The notes under the pieces were generated by a model. That model did not search any database and was not told where the DNA came from. It saw nothing but the letters and a program-made list of their open reading frames with translations. A stretch of DNA of 64,000 nt from Chinchilla lanigera (taxonomy: Eukaryota; Chordata; Mammalia; Rodentia; Chinchillidae), in assembly GCF_000276665.1 (NCBI RefSeq), contig NW_004955433.1:17613591-17677590 (forward strand), written 5' to 3'. The stretch's first letter is position 1, and each line of letters opens with the position of its first letter. Both the position numbers and the translations under genes were made by a program. Below, piece by piece: positions 22,702 to 32,609 of the stretch.

Positions 22702-22838
22702 AAAACAGAGTCTGGCCATGTAGTTCAGGAGGCTGGCCTTGAAATCACTATGTAGTGCAGGCTGGCTACGAACTCACAGAAATCCTCCTGCCTCAGCCTC
22801 CTGAATGCTGGGATTACAGACATGGGTCATCAGGATAG
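22702..22838 (-). repeat. B1 SINE, antisense
   Basis: 'acagagtctggccatgtagt', 'ctggccttgaaatcactatg', 'ggctggctacgaactcacag', 'cctcctgcctcagcctcctg', 'gggattacagacatggg' are B1 in reverse. Confidence 0.85.
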
Positions 22839-22839
22839 G

Positions 22840-23520
22840 CAAGGATTATATATTTTAAAAATGAATACTTAGTATTTTGCAGCATTTTCTCTTCTCTTCT
22901 AGTCTGTCCCTTTTATTTTAGAGTAATTTATGAGTGAAATTACAAATACATTGTATTGCAGAACATGAGCAATTGTATACAGGTATGGTTATGATGGATG
23001 CAATGTTCGGAAGTATCTCTTTTAGTTTTTCTTACTTGGACATTGATGCTGCTCGAAGAAGGAAACAGTATCAAGTTCAACACTTTGATTCATGATATCT
23101 GTGGTGTTTCTTCACCTCAACCACCTTTTCCCAGATATATATGTACAGAGAAAAAGTGAAGAGCTAAAGGTGGACCCACCAGCATCAGTATATGCTTTCT
23201 GCAAAACAAGAAGCTAAAAAATGGAAATTTATCTGCTATCTTAGCATCCTGAATGCCTGGAAATGGATTTGGTGATATTCAATGTTTTACTCATTGCTAC
23301 GGATCTTTACAACTGAGTTACTTTTATAATGTTTGAAGCTAATATTGCTTTTCTTTTTCTTTGCTCATCCTTCCCTTCATTGTGAATGATACAGAATTTG
23401 AAATGAACATATCCTCACCCAAAAGGTGACTTTTGTTGTCTAATCATTTATTAAGATTTTTTTAGATACTCTAGTGTTTAATGTTGCATTTTTGCATAAA
23501 TAGAAAGTTTATTTATTCTC
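22840..23520. other. Unannotated sequence
   Basis: No gene, RNA or repeat recognised. Confidence 0.5.
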
Positions 23521-23524
23521 TAAA

Positions 23525-23825
23525 GAAATACTCACTGACCACTGTATGCTAAGCACTAAACTAGGTATTGAGAAAACTTATGAGCAACATGGAGATGTGA
23601 TCAAAGGATATTTCAAGAGATAAACTACTTAAGATTGACACTTACTAGCGGAGAGACCTCAGGAAACCATGTCACCTCCTTTACTTCATGCTGCATCTAA
23701 GTACAATGTGGGTAAAAGTTATACCCACCTCATAATGTTGCAATGATGAATAAGCATGTTAGTATCTGTAAAATGGTTACAACCACAGTCAAGCATAAAG
23801 GGTCTATGGAAGTCTACAAAGCATT
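23525..23825 (+). repeat. MIR SINE with adjoining ancient repeat text
   Basis: 23525-23610 ('tgaccactgtatgctaagca', 'ctaggtattgagaaaac') matches a common ancient repeat. 23640-23825 has the MIR core and 3' part ('gagagacctcaggaaaccat', 'gtcacctcctttacttc', 'cacctcataatgttgcaatg', 'atgaataagcatgttagta'). Confidence 0.6.
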
Positions 23826-24179
23826 GATAAGACTCACATTTACATTCCTGAAATTGATAGTGGTTAGAGCTTAAAAGGATACTAAATCATTATATCTCAT
23901 GATATATGTTGTTAAAAATTAAGCCTCCATAGAAGTGAGACCATATAATATCTAAGGCAATTGGGACTAAGAGGTGTGAGGAGACTAGAAATCTTCAAAG
24001 AATGATGCTGCTGGATTTGCATCAGGAAGACTGAGTAGGGATTAAAGAAGAAAGGAAGTTTAAGAGAATTCCAGGAATTGAGTCTATACTTAACTTAACA
24101 GAAAGGCCAGAACCATAACACCGGAAAGGGGAAGTCACAGGGGATGAGGCTACACTAAGTGATGGAAGGGGCCGTGCTT

Positions 24180-24345
24180 GATAATTTTGTTTCTTGCCTC
24201 TGAGTGTAGCGTAAGGCGGGTGCAGTATTTTGAACAGGAGTAGCTGACATGATCATAATCAGACATACTGGCCCAGAATGGCACAGTAGGGATGCAAGGG
24301 GAAAGGGGCTAACAGAAGGGACCAGTGAGGAGTCTACCGTCACAG
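24180..24345 (-). repeat. L2 LINE fragment, antisense
   Basis: 'tattttgaacaggagtagct', 'gacatgatcataatcaga', 'gaccagtgaggagtct' follow the reverse complement of the L2 ORF2 3' region. The 77-codon minus frame here is incidental. Confidence 0.5.
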
Positions 24346-25685
24346 GATGAAATCCTGTGTCTTCATTAAAATAGGAAACATTCATCAAATAGTGGCATGT
24401 TGTACTAGAAATTAAAAGTCAAGAGCCCAGAAAATGAAAATAAAATTTGGACCACAGTAAGGGAAGCAAAAGTCAAACACCAAGGTCAGGCTAGGTTCCA
24501 GAATTGAGAAAATACTTGAAATGATTCTCTACAATTCTGTGAGTAAATACAGCAGAACCTGAGATGACACCAAGCCATCATTAAAGTTCTTACTAGAGCA
24601 GCGCACTTTCTGCTACACCAGAAAAAAAGCACGAATTAAGCAGAAAACACTGCAGAATAAATGCCCCTAGTTAAATAAGAGATCAATACTCTAGGCAAAA
24701 AGTTCGTGCAAGTTCTTCTCAAAGCATGTGTTACACTTTGAATCCTGCATGGAAAAAGTGGGGAATTACATTTGCTGTTCTATCTGTCTCCGAGTAGCCT
24801 CACATTCTGTACTTTTCCACTATACTGCCATCTTATTAATGAAGAATTATTATGGTAAAGAAATCTTTTGAGGGACTTTAAGAGTGCAAACTGCTTAATG
24901 GGAGAGAAAGATGTTTTCAAGTTGTAATCAGGGACTCCTGAACATTAGGACACATATTATCTTGTTCCCAGTCTCCCACCTGAGCCACAAACATAACGCA
25001 TTTCTTTTTTGGAGCATCTGAGGGCAAAGGGAGAAATAAACAGTACTCAGTGGAAATTAACTGTGTCAGATTTTTGGTAAAGCAGGTATTTATATAGATG
25101 TTAAACCCAGGAATGAAGAAAAAGGAAAACTGAATCTTTAGTGACTGGCAACTATGTAGAATTCAATCGTAAATTATGAAAAATATCACCTTCTTGTAGG
25201 ATACCACTGGTGAATAATTAAAGAAGAGAAAAAGAGTGGTCACAGAACTTGCCTGTGATGAAGCAAAATTGACCCATGCTTTCCTACAGGACAGAAGGCA
25301 AAGGCAAATGTCTTAACTTTTTTTCTTCCAGATCAGAAGCATTACCAGTGAAATGACAGTCTTTACTTTCCATTAAATGGTACATCCATTCTTCATATTC
25401 ACTTGAGATCTCAATCAGAATTAGGAAAATAAAATGTAGCTCAATGAAGAGAACAAAAGAACTCTATCATGTTTAAAGACGGACAATTCTAGTGATACTG
25501 ATTACTCAAAAAAAAAAAAAAATCACAGTTTAGTGAATGAAGTGCCTTTGAAGACCTAGTGATACTGGGGTTACAAAAAGGAAAAATCAAACACAAAAAA
25601 TTATATATTGAGAAATATGTTAGAAGTGATTAATGTCAGTTCCCTCTTCTGTGGATTCTGTGTTTTAAAAACGTGATTGACGAGA
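24346..25685. other. Unannotated sequence
   Basis: Contains an A14 tract at 25508-25521. No gene or repeat recognised. Confidence 0.45.
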
Positions 25686-25689
25686 TAAT

Positions 25690-25965
25690 TTCTCTGTTGT
25701 TTATCTGCTACTGTGGAATAAATTATTTCAAAACTTAGCAGTGTAAAATTGCACATTAGTTATTTCAGTGTTTCTGTGTCTGTGGTGCATTACGTATTTC
25801 AAGAGTGGCATAGCTGTGCAAAGCTCGCAGTAGCCTGAGGTCTCAACATTATCCAGGGCTTTAATCATCTGAAGGCTTGACTGGTGAGGGAAGACCATCT
25901 TTCCAGCATGGCTTATTCCATTAGCTTGGTCCCATATCACACAGCCTATCCATATAACAGTCATA
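25690..25965 (-). mobile_element. MLT1-type ERVL-MaLR LTR, antisense
   Basis: 'tactgtggaataaattattt', 'caaaacttagcagtgtaaaa', 'tttctgtgtctgtggtgca', 'agagtggcatagctg', 'atctgaaggcttgactggtg' follow the reversed 3' half of MLT1 LTRs. Only part of the LTR is recognisable and no internal sequence is attached. The 78-codon minus frame (25728-25964) is incidental. Confidence 0.6.
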
Positions 25966-26490
25966 AGAGCCCTAAAAGAACATCTTGAATTTTTAGTGAA
26001 ATTTGAATTTCAAATAAACAAAAAATAAATTGTAGTACAGTCAAATTCCCAGTGTCAAAAGGAGTTTTTTAAAAATATGCATTGATTATGTGAAATTCAG
26101 TCTTAAGCATTTCTTAGATTTTTATTTCATAAATATGGCAACTCTGTGTCCAGACATGGCAGCTTTGCTCTCACACAAGTGAAAAAAAGGAAAAAAATTA
26201 GGAAGCTGTCATGCCATTTAGGACATTTTTTGGAAGTCACCTACCATGATTGCTACTAGAATTCATTTGTTAATCATAAGACATGTCTGGCAAATACTGA
26301 AAGAGAGATAATCTCCATGTTTTGTGAAGAGGCCTGTCAAATAATCTGTACATAGTTGAGAACCACAGAAATATATTTACCATTGAATGCAATTATACAC
26401 TCTAAAGTAATCATTTTGATTCAGCCTTAATTCTCTAGGTTGACAAACATATAAATTTATGTACATTACATATACATAGTCATATACATT
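25966..26490. other. Unannotated sequence
   Basis: No gene or repeat recognised. Confidence 0.45.
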
Positions 26491-26494
26491 GATT

Positions 26495-26815
26495 ATGCAG
26501 GCAGACCTTCATATCCAAGAGATACAGGAGGATTCAAAGAACTGTAGATTGAAATATTTGAAAAAATTGCACTTATATGCAGATTTTTTTCTTGTGGTTT
26601 TTCTGGAAACAGTGCCCTATAACAACTATTTACAATTTATATAGCAGTTACAGTGCACTGGGTTTATAGGTAGTCTATACATGATTTAATGTATATATAA
26701 TAATGTATGCAGATTATATGCAAATACCATACCATTTTACATGAGTAATTTAAAGTATCCATGGGCTTTGGTATCCACCAATCTCTAGGACGTACTGAAA
26801 GACTACTATAATATG
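26495..26815. mobile_element. Ancient non-autonomous DNA transposon, TcMar/Tigger-like
   Basis: Left: 'cttcatatccaagagata' and 'gattcaaagaactgtagatt'. Middle: 'ataacaactatttacaattt' and 'atatgcaaataccataccat'. Right: 'gctttggtatccaccaatct' and 'gaaagactactata'. The order matches an ancient MER-type DNA element with complementary ends. Non-coding. Family assignment is from memory. Confidence 0.5.
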
Positions 26816-27177
26816 TGATCACAACACCTTTATTGTAATTCCTGATGACAACATCATAAATTCAGGTATTCTCATTTGTTTTGTACTAGCGATTTGAAAT
26901 TACATAAATACTATGGATTCACATCCAAACAAAATCTCTAACTTTGTAATAGACTCCATGTTACCAAATGATTCCTTCATCTCATTTCCCAGCCTCTCCC
27001 CAGAAATTACTATTATTTTCAATCTCATGAGCATTATATTTTTTAATCCTTGTTTTCCTTTCCACATAGTGTTATTTCCAATATATATGCAAGATCTATA
27101 TACAATGTATATGCAAAATCTACATGTAATATGTATGTATGTTTGCTTACTTATTTATATATAAAACTTATTTATAC

Positions 27178-27203
27178 ATCAAACTATATATATATAGTTT
27201 GAT
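27178..27203. repeat. Perfect 26-bp palindrome with (TA)n centre
   Basis: ATCAAACTATATA is followed directly by its exact reverse complement, giving a two-fold symmetric sequence with 13-bp arms and no spacer. AT-rich palindromes of this kind can extrude as cruciforms, but they also arise by chance around TA repeats. Confidence 0.9.
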
Positions 27204-27404
27204 AAATACTTTATCCTCTCAGTTGCTTTAAAATCTCAAAAAATGTGTTATCAATGTGTTTGTTTTTCACTTAATAGAGTTTGTTAACATTCATGTTGTG
27301 AAAGTCCTTCCATTTTGACTGACATCACATTCAGTTGTGTTACTATAATTTATTTATCCATTTATTTTCCTTCTAGGATTTTTTTGAGCAAAGATTTTAT
27401 GATC

Positions 27405-27740
27405 TGTTATGGTTTGTGTTCAGATGCCCCTCCAAAGCCATATCTGGTCATAGGTGGGGCTTCTTCAGAAGTGGGTGGATCTGGGATTGATTCATGATGC
27501 AGTGGTAGGCGTAAGGGCACTAGGATTAAGGGTATGAGGGCTAACGCCACTGAGTAGCCTGGGTAAGATATAAGGGACAGAAAGAGCTGTGTCACCCCTT
27601 GTTGCTGTGCTACCTTCTGCCCATCATGAACTCTTTTCTGCAATGCCTGTGTGCCATGCCACCCTGCCTTGGAGCCAGCTGATTATGGAGTGAAACCTCT
27701 ACAAACTGTGAGCTAAATAAACCTTTCCTCCTTTAATAAC
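27405..27740 (+). mobile_element. ERVL-MaLR LTR (rodent MT/ORR1-like), sense
   Basis: Starts TGTTATGGTTTGTG, continues 'gcccctccaaagcca', 'gtggggcttcttcagaagtg', 'gggattgattcatgatgcag', and near the end 'ggagccagctgattatggag', 'ctgtgagctaaataaacc' with the polyadenylation signal. Same subfamily by eye as the antisense LTR at 1318-1654. No internal sequence follows, so probably a solo LTR. Confidence 0.8.
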
Positions 27741-27747
27741 CTAAACT

Positions 27748-27955
27748 TCATTAAAATTCAGTATTTCTGCTCTGCAAAAGACACTGCCATGTAAAAAGGT
27801 TAACCACAAGCTGTATGAAAATACTGAAAAATACCTACTACATAAGTGACTATTATATAAACTATATAAAAATCTATTAAAACTCAAATGTAATGAAACA
27901 AGCCACTTGATTAAAACTTAAAACAAAGGCACTATTTTCTTTTAAAAAGTTCTAA
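27748..27955 (+). repeat. Old L1 ORF2 3' fragment, sense
   Basis: 'tatttctgctctgcaaaaga', 'aaaatactgaaaaatacc', 'attatataaactatataaaa', 'tattaaaactcaaatgtaat' keep the order of the C-terminal ORF2 region of old L1 elements. Frames are broken. Confidence 0.5.
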
Positions 27956-28081
27956 TGGATAGTCGTTTAATGCAGAATTCTTGGTCTCCTTTTACTGAAG
28001 CTGTTTGAGCTTAGTCAGTAATCAGAATGATAGAGAGTGCAAATCCAGAGGAGGCTTTGCTGACTTGTTTGACATTCACTT

Positions 28082-28456
28082 TCTTCTGTGAATTTATTTC
28101 TGGGTATTTTATTCTACTTTCTGGTTTTTTGATACCTGCATCATGCTGTCTAGTTTATTATAGCCTTGTTATAGGTTTTGAGATCATATATTGTGATTCC
28201 TCCAGCTTTGTTATTTTAGTTCTAGGTTGCCGTAGCTATTTTGAGTCATTTATGATTCTATATGATTTTTTTCTATTTTTGTGAAAAATGCCATTAGTAT
28301 TTTGATGAGGACTATATTGATTATGCAGATAAGTTTGAGAATTATGGACATTTTAACAATATTAAGTATTCCAATCTATGAACATGGAATTACTTTCTAT
28401 TTTTTAAATACTCTTCAATTTCTCTCATCAATGTTTGGTAATTTACATTGCAGTTA
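28082..28456 (-). mobile_element. Old L1 ORF2 fragment, antisense
   Basis: The plus strand shows standard antisense L1 ORF2 wording: 'atttatttctgggtatttta', 'atattgtgattcctccagct', 'ttattttagttctaggttgc', 'aatattaagtattccaatct', 'ggaattactttctatttttt'. The plus-strand frames at 28027-28284 and 28281-28469 are hydrophobic shadows of this. The MaLR LTR begins abruptly at its right edge. Confidence 0.85.
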
Positions 28457-28800
28457 TGTTACAGTTTAAATTTAAACTCTACCAAAATTCTCATGTGTGT
28501 GGAAGTGTATTCTGTCATGGAGGTTCTCTATTCTCCAGTGGACTCACCCACTGATGAGTTAAGTAGCTGACTATTTTGTTAGGAGCCGGGGTGTATTTCA
28601 AGGTGGATCACTGGGTATGTGACCTGCAAGGACACATTCTTGTCCACAACTCCTTCTTTCTCTGCTTCTAGCCAGCCATCAGGGGAGCACATTTTCCTTT
28701 CTCAGACCTATCAGGCATCCCGTTTGTACCCTGAAGCCAGCCAACCATGGACTGAAACCATGAGCTGAAATAAAGCTCCTTTAAATGGTGGGTGTTTGGT
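28457..28800 (+). mobile_element. ERVL-MaLR 5' LTR, sense
   Basis: Begins TGTTACAGTTTAAATTT, with 'aaaattctcatgtgtgtgga', then 'aagccagccaaccatggact' and 'gagctgaaataaagctcctt' near the 3' end (polyadenylation signal). Internal MaLR-type sequence follows ('ttttgataccagagaatttg' at 28835-28854, the usual position of the MaLR primer-binding region), so this is the 5' LTR of a longer element that reaches to about 32.2 kb. Confidence 0.7.
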
Positions 28801-28910
28801 GTTTTTCCCAATGTTGGAAAAGTGACTAAGAGAGGTTTTGATACCAGAGAATTTGGGTTGTCGTTTGTTGGGAGTGACTGAAGTTGGAAATCAATTACAC
28901 ATACCGGGCT
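28801..28910 (+). repeat. MaLR internal region, 5' end
   Basis: 'gtgactaagagaggttttga', 'taccagagaatttgggttgt' is the start of the internal region of MaLR elements. MaLRs encode no functional protein here. Confidence 0.6.
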
Positions 28911-28919
28911 AAGACAAAG

Positions 28920-29179
28920 CTGGCCAGAGAACACAGGGACCTCCTTGAGCCATGCAGAAAGCTGTTCCAGCTTGCAAGCTGGTTGTTAGGAAGAGAGGTT
29001 GCAACTGACATCAACTTCCCAAGTGTATAAATAAATGTTCTTTCAGTTATTGTCTATTCTTCTTTTCCCGTCTGGAAAGAGGCTTCCACCTGACCTGTGC
29101 TTTCATCTTTTGTCTTTATCTTCTAAATCCTTTCACCATTTTTCCCCAGGACCAAGAGCTGTGCCAGTTTGTGGCAATT
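28920..29179 (+). mobile_element. Class II ERV LTR 3' part (R-U5), sense
   Basis: A TATA-like/polyadenylation-like 'gtgtataaataaatgttctt' lies at 29022-29041. A pyrimidine-rich U5-like stretch ('ttcttcttttcccgtctgga', 'tcatcttttgtctttatctt') follows, and the sequence ends '...tttgtggca' three bases before a primer-binding site. The left (U3) boundary is not visible. The order TATA/polyA - U5 - CA - PBS supports an LTR. It is embedded in the MaLR element, so it inserted there later. Confidence 0.5.
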
Positions 29180-29197
29180 TGGCACCTGAACAGGGAC
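29180..29197 (+). other. Primer-binding site, tRNA-Lys-like
   Basis: TGGCACCTGAACAGGGAC differs at two positions from the 18-base site complementary to tRNA-Lys3, which primes reverse transcription in betaretrovirus-like and lentiviral elements. It lies three bases after a CA-ending LTR-like sequence, as expected. Confidence 0.7.
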
Positions 29198-29365
29198 TCC
29201 TGGTAAGGAGAAAACTTGGTAGGTGTTAGGGGGATGCTTCTCAAAAAGCTTTGCACACAATAGAGGGGAGAGAAGCCCATTGGTAGGTCAATATTCAGCA
29301 AAGGGTGTTGTATTGGTAATTATCAGATATAAAGATTGGGTCATGGAAGTCTATTGACCTTAAAA

Positions 29366-29404
<39 letters not shown>

Positions 29405-29985
29405 ATAGATAGATAAATACACTCAAAGAAGCAAATAGGAGAAAGTTATATTGAAGTACTAGTAGTTAAAAATGGGACAAATAGAGTCTCAAGAATCACA
29501 GATATATATGTATGTAGAAGTGCTTTTTGCATGCTTGATTTCTGCATTTACTTTCTCTTTTTTTTTGGATTTTGGTGAGAAAGAGTTTTGCAATCACAAA
29601 GGATTGGGATGGGAACACTACTTTAAAATCAAATCCTGAGTGGGAAAACGAGGGTAGAACAAAGGTACTGCCAGTAGAGCTTGAACTCTCTAGCCTTGCT
29701 CAATCAAATAAGGAAGAGGTGGGGGACAAAAGGGACCTGTACCCATCAGAGAAGTGTTTACCCATGAAATCTATTTCATGACACTTGATAAATTCCCACC
29801 ACAGGTGGAAAGACTAGCCTTTTTAGTTCAGAGAAATTTTGCTGTGTCACAGATTAGAACTTCTGCCTCTCAGGGAGTAGAGCCATTTTCTCTCTCTCCC
29901 TTGTAACTGGTACTAACAGAAGACAGATAGGCGTGAGAGTACATAGAGGGTTGTTAATATGTCTTCTCTGTTACAAAAGTTCAAG
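29198..29985 (+). other. ERV leader/gag-like remnant with (AAAT)n, uncertain
   Basis: Downstream of the primer-binding site. An (AAAT)n microsatellite runs 29361-29418. The 69-codon frame at 29572-29781 (charged, Glu/Lys-rich, with 'RDLYPSEKCLP' near its end) could be a gag fragment by position, but the similarity is weak. 29820-29985 is not assigned. Confidence 0.3.
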
Positions 29986-30142
29986 CAGCCGGTCATAGTG
30001 GTGCACACCTGTAATCCCAGCACTAGGAGGCTGAGGCAGGAGGATTGTTGTAAGCTCAAGGCAAGCCTGGGCTACAAAGTGAGCTCAAGGCCAGCCTCAA
30101 CTGCATATTGAGACCATGTCTCAAAAACTTAAAAAAAAAAAT
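29986..30142 (+). mobile_element. B1 SINE, sense
   Basis: A complete B1: 'ggtcatagtggtgcacacct', 'gtaatcccagcactaggagg', 'ctgaggcaggaggattgttg', two related 29-bp-type units ('gctcaaggcaagcctgggct' and 'gctcaaggccagcctcaact'), 'gagaccatgtctcaaaaac', then an A tail. The internal duplication is a rodent B1 hallmark. Confidence 0.92.
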
Positions 30143-30569
30143 TCTAAATTTCAAGCTTCTAATTATCTAAGACAAATTATATGTCTTCAGATTTGTGCAG
30201 ATATTAGCCCTACATGTATGATTGATTTCCAGCTTCAGTCACTCCCAACAGTCATTCTGACTGTCCATGATTGTGTTGTTTAAAGGATTTTAGAATATAT
30301 TTGTGGCAACAGTTCGGAAAAGTTTGTAGAAGAGGGCTACAGAATCCTTATAATGTTATGAGTCGTGGTTGATATGCAGTACAGATCAGAGTTCTAAAGA
30401 CAAGAGTGCCTATAGAAAAGCCAAGCTTAACAGGTTTACACTGGGAGCAAGGTCTCTAGTAGAAGTTGAACCAAAGGTTATGTGTATTGCACTCCAAAAG
30501 AAAATTTGTCTACATTTTGACCATCCTCTGAGACTTTGCAAGAGATTAAAATTAAAGGCAGTGTGATAA
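30143..30569. other. Unassigned sequence within the LTR-element nest
   Basis: Probably further retroelement internal sequence because it lies between MaLR internal blocks. No landmark is firm. The 65-codon frame at 30369-30566 is not recognised. Confidence 0.3.
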
Positions 30570-32082
30570 TTAATTGGGTAGAGAAATGTAGCCTGATGTT
30601 CAGGCTTTGGAGTGGGTACTGCCAGCTTCCTTTATCCAGAGGTACAGTGAACATCAGGAGCAAATATTAGAATCAAGATGTGAAAAGTTTGCAATTTCAA
30701 CAGGAAAGAAGGGCTTGCAAAATTGGAGTCATGGACAGCATAGTTGTGGAAAATGTTAGCATTAATAAGAAGCCATATTCTTTGCATCAGGACAGTAGGA
30801 AAGATGATTTGAAGGCATCTTAGGTATCAACAAGACCCCAACATTCACAGGCTCAAGGGTGCAAAACTTTAAGAATTTCATTTGAGTTCAGCGTCTCTCA
30901 GTGCCTTATTGGAGAAGGGTCACCTAGGAAATTTGTTCTCTTGGATTTGGATTTATTTTTTAATTAATTAACTAATTATTTCTTTTTTTAGAGATATGTT
31001 GTTGCTATGTAGTTCAGGCTGGCCTCGAAGCCATTATGCAGCTAGCCCATGATAGCCTCAAACTTGTGTCTATCCCACTGCCTCAGCCCCCTGAATGTTG
31101 GGATTACAGGCACACATCACCATACCTAGGTCTCCAGGTTTATTTAATGGTTCTCAGCAATCCAGACACTCAGAGGGCACTGTATCAATTAGTACGGCTA
31201 ATCTACTGTTCATGCTGGTCAGATTGGTATCATTCACATAGTGTTGATTTTATAGGCATCTAAAATGTAAGAGTTATGGGGTCAAGGAAGGTTCTATCCA
31301 CATTTCAGAAAAAGGCCTGGCATGCCAGGTAGTGTGCCCTTACAAGGAAAGTCCTTGAAGCTGTCAGAGTGAAGGATAAAGTTCATTGAAGAACCTTGAA
31401 ATTTGAAAGTGATGGCAATGGGAACCACATGTTGAGAAAGCTGCAGGAAGTAATTGGAGCCATCATGAGAGAGATCATTAGTATTGCAATCAACAAGGCT
31501 GGGTGTTTATATCTTATCAGGACTCAATATTTACCCTGCTTGGTTTTGGTGGGGTGGATGAAAAGAAAAGCAAGAGAAACAAGCAAAACAAGAGAGGCAT
31601 AATTCTGGGATGGGGACTTGCAGCCTCTCGGACTGCAGCCTCCATTACCAATCTCAGTAACCTTTTGTAGAGAAAGAACAAAAGAAGCAGCTGGGCAAAT
31701 GGGAGGATATCAACCCTTTTAGCAAGGACAATACAACTCAATTATCATAGGAATGAGACTTGACTTAGCCATCATGTTATCATTCCTTCGGGCATATCTC
31801 AGCAAAGCATTTAGTGTGCACCTCTGGCTTTCCACAAGGACACACGTTCTGCAATCTTTTCCTTTCCACCAATGCTTTTGCTAGACTTCCTCCAGAACCA
31901 AACAATCATGGCTTGGTCAGGCCTGAGGAATACATTGAAAGATGAACTAAGAAATGTCCTTTTCCACATGTGGACTTTTCAAAAATGCTGAAACTCTTAA
32001 GACTTTGGTGACTCTTTGAGATGGAATAAGTGCATTTTGCATAATGAGGTGGATTTGAATCTTTTGGGTGCAAAATACAGAA
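30570..32082 (+). mobile_element. MaLR internal region, middle and 3' end
   Basis: Recognisable internal MaLR wording: 'gtcagagtgaaggataaag' (31365-31383), 'gatggcaatgggaaccacat' (31411-31430), 'caggactcaatatttaccct' (31520-31539), 'actttggtgactctttgaga' (32001-32020) and 'gtgcattttgcataatgagg' (32030-32049). These occur in the order in which they precede the 3' LTR. An antisense B1 at 30985-31130 interrupts it. Non-coding: frames are short and broken. Confidence 0.65.
30985..31130 (-). repeat. B1 SINE, antisense
   Basis: 'agagatatgttgttgctatg', 'tagttcaggctggcctcgaa', 'ctgcctcagccccctgaatg', 'ttgggattacaggcacacat'. The middle is diverged. A T-rich tail (30950-30985) lies on its left, as expected for a minus-strand insertion. 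Confidence 0.8.
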
Positions 32083-32215
32083 TGTTTTAGATCTAAAATT
32101 ATTTCCCAAACACTCATGTGCTTTGAAAGTGATTGGATCATTTGGATGCTATATTCATCACCTATGGTGCTCAGAGATTATTTGTAATATGTTAATCTTG
32201 TTTTTAATGGCCTAA
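32083..32215 (+). mobile_element. MaLR 3' LTR, left part only
   Basis: 'aatgttttagatctaaaatt', 'cccaaacactcatgtgcttt', 'gattggatcatttggatgc' is the start of an MT/ORR1-like LTR, placed directly after the internal 3' end. The usual LTR 3' signature is missing. The copy is cut or interrupted by the LTR-like sequence that follows. Confidence 0.55.
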
Positions 32216-32219
32216 TATC

Positions 32220-32530
32220 TGGTGTATCCTGGGACATTGTGGGAAACCACTCAGACTTCTTTAAAGCTTAAGGGCATCTAAGGACACTTGAAAACGTGAC
32301 CCTGCTTCTCTAGTGCAGGTGCACAGTAGGATAGTAACAACCATGATGAAGCTCAGGTAAACACTCATTATGGCATTATGTAAGAATGTAAATATGAGAT
32401 AACAACCTGTGTAAGAATTACACAATAAAGAAGCAGGGACCTCTTGGGTTCTTACTCTTGCATTTGCATTCTTGCACTCTGCTCTGCTCCATGCTGTTTG
32501 CTGCTGTTTCTGATGTTTTACAGCATATTT
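32220..32530 (+). mobile_element. LTR-like sequence, probable class II ERV solo LTR
   Basis: Starts near 'tgtatcctgggacattgtgg'. It has 'gaattacacaataaagaagc' (polyadenylation-type AATAAA at 32423-32428), then a repetitive U5-like 'cttactcttgcatttgcatt', 'cttgcactctgctctgctcc', and ends near 'tgatgttttaca'. The layout (TG start, AATAAA, pyrimidine-rich U5 with TTGCA/TCTGC reiteration, CA end) resembles a rodent class II LTR. Family not identified. Confidence 0.45.
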
Positions 32531-32609
32531 TCTTTAACCTTGGGACCTCACCCACTAAAAACCCTATTGGGCCTCCCTGAGTGGGCAGAAAGCTTCCTTG
32601 TATTAATGA

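Noticed and set aside
28027..28469. Two hydrophobic plus-strand frames
   Set aside because: Antisense translation of an L1 ORF2 fragment.
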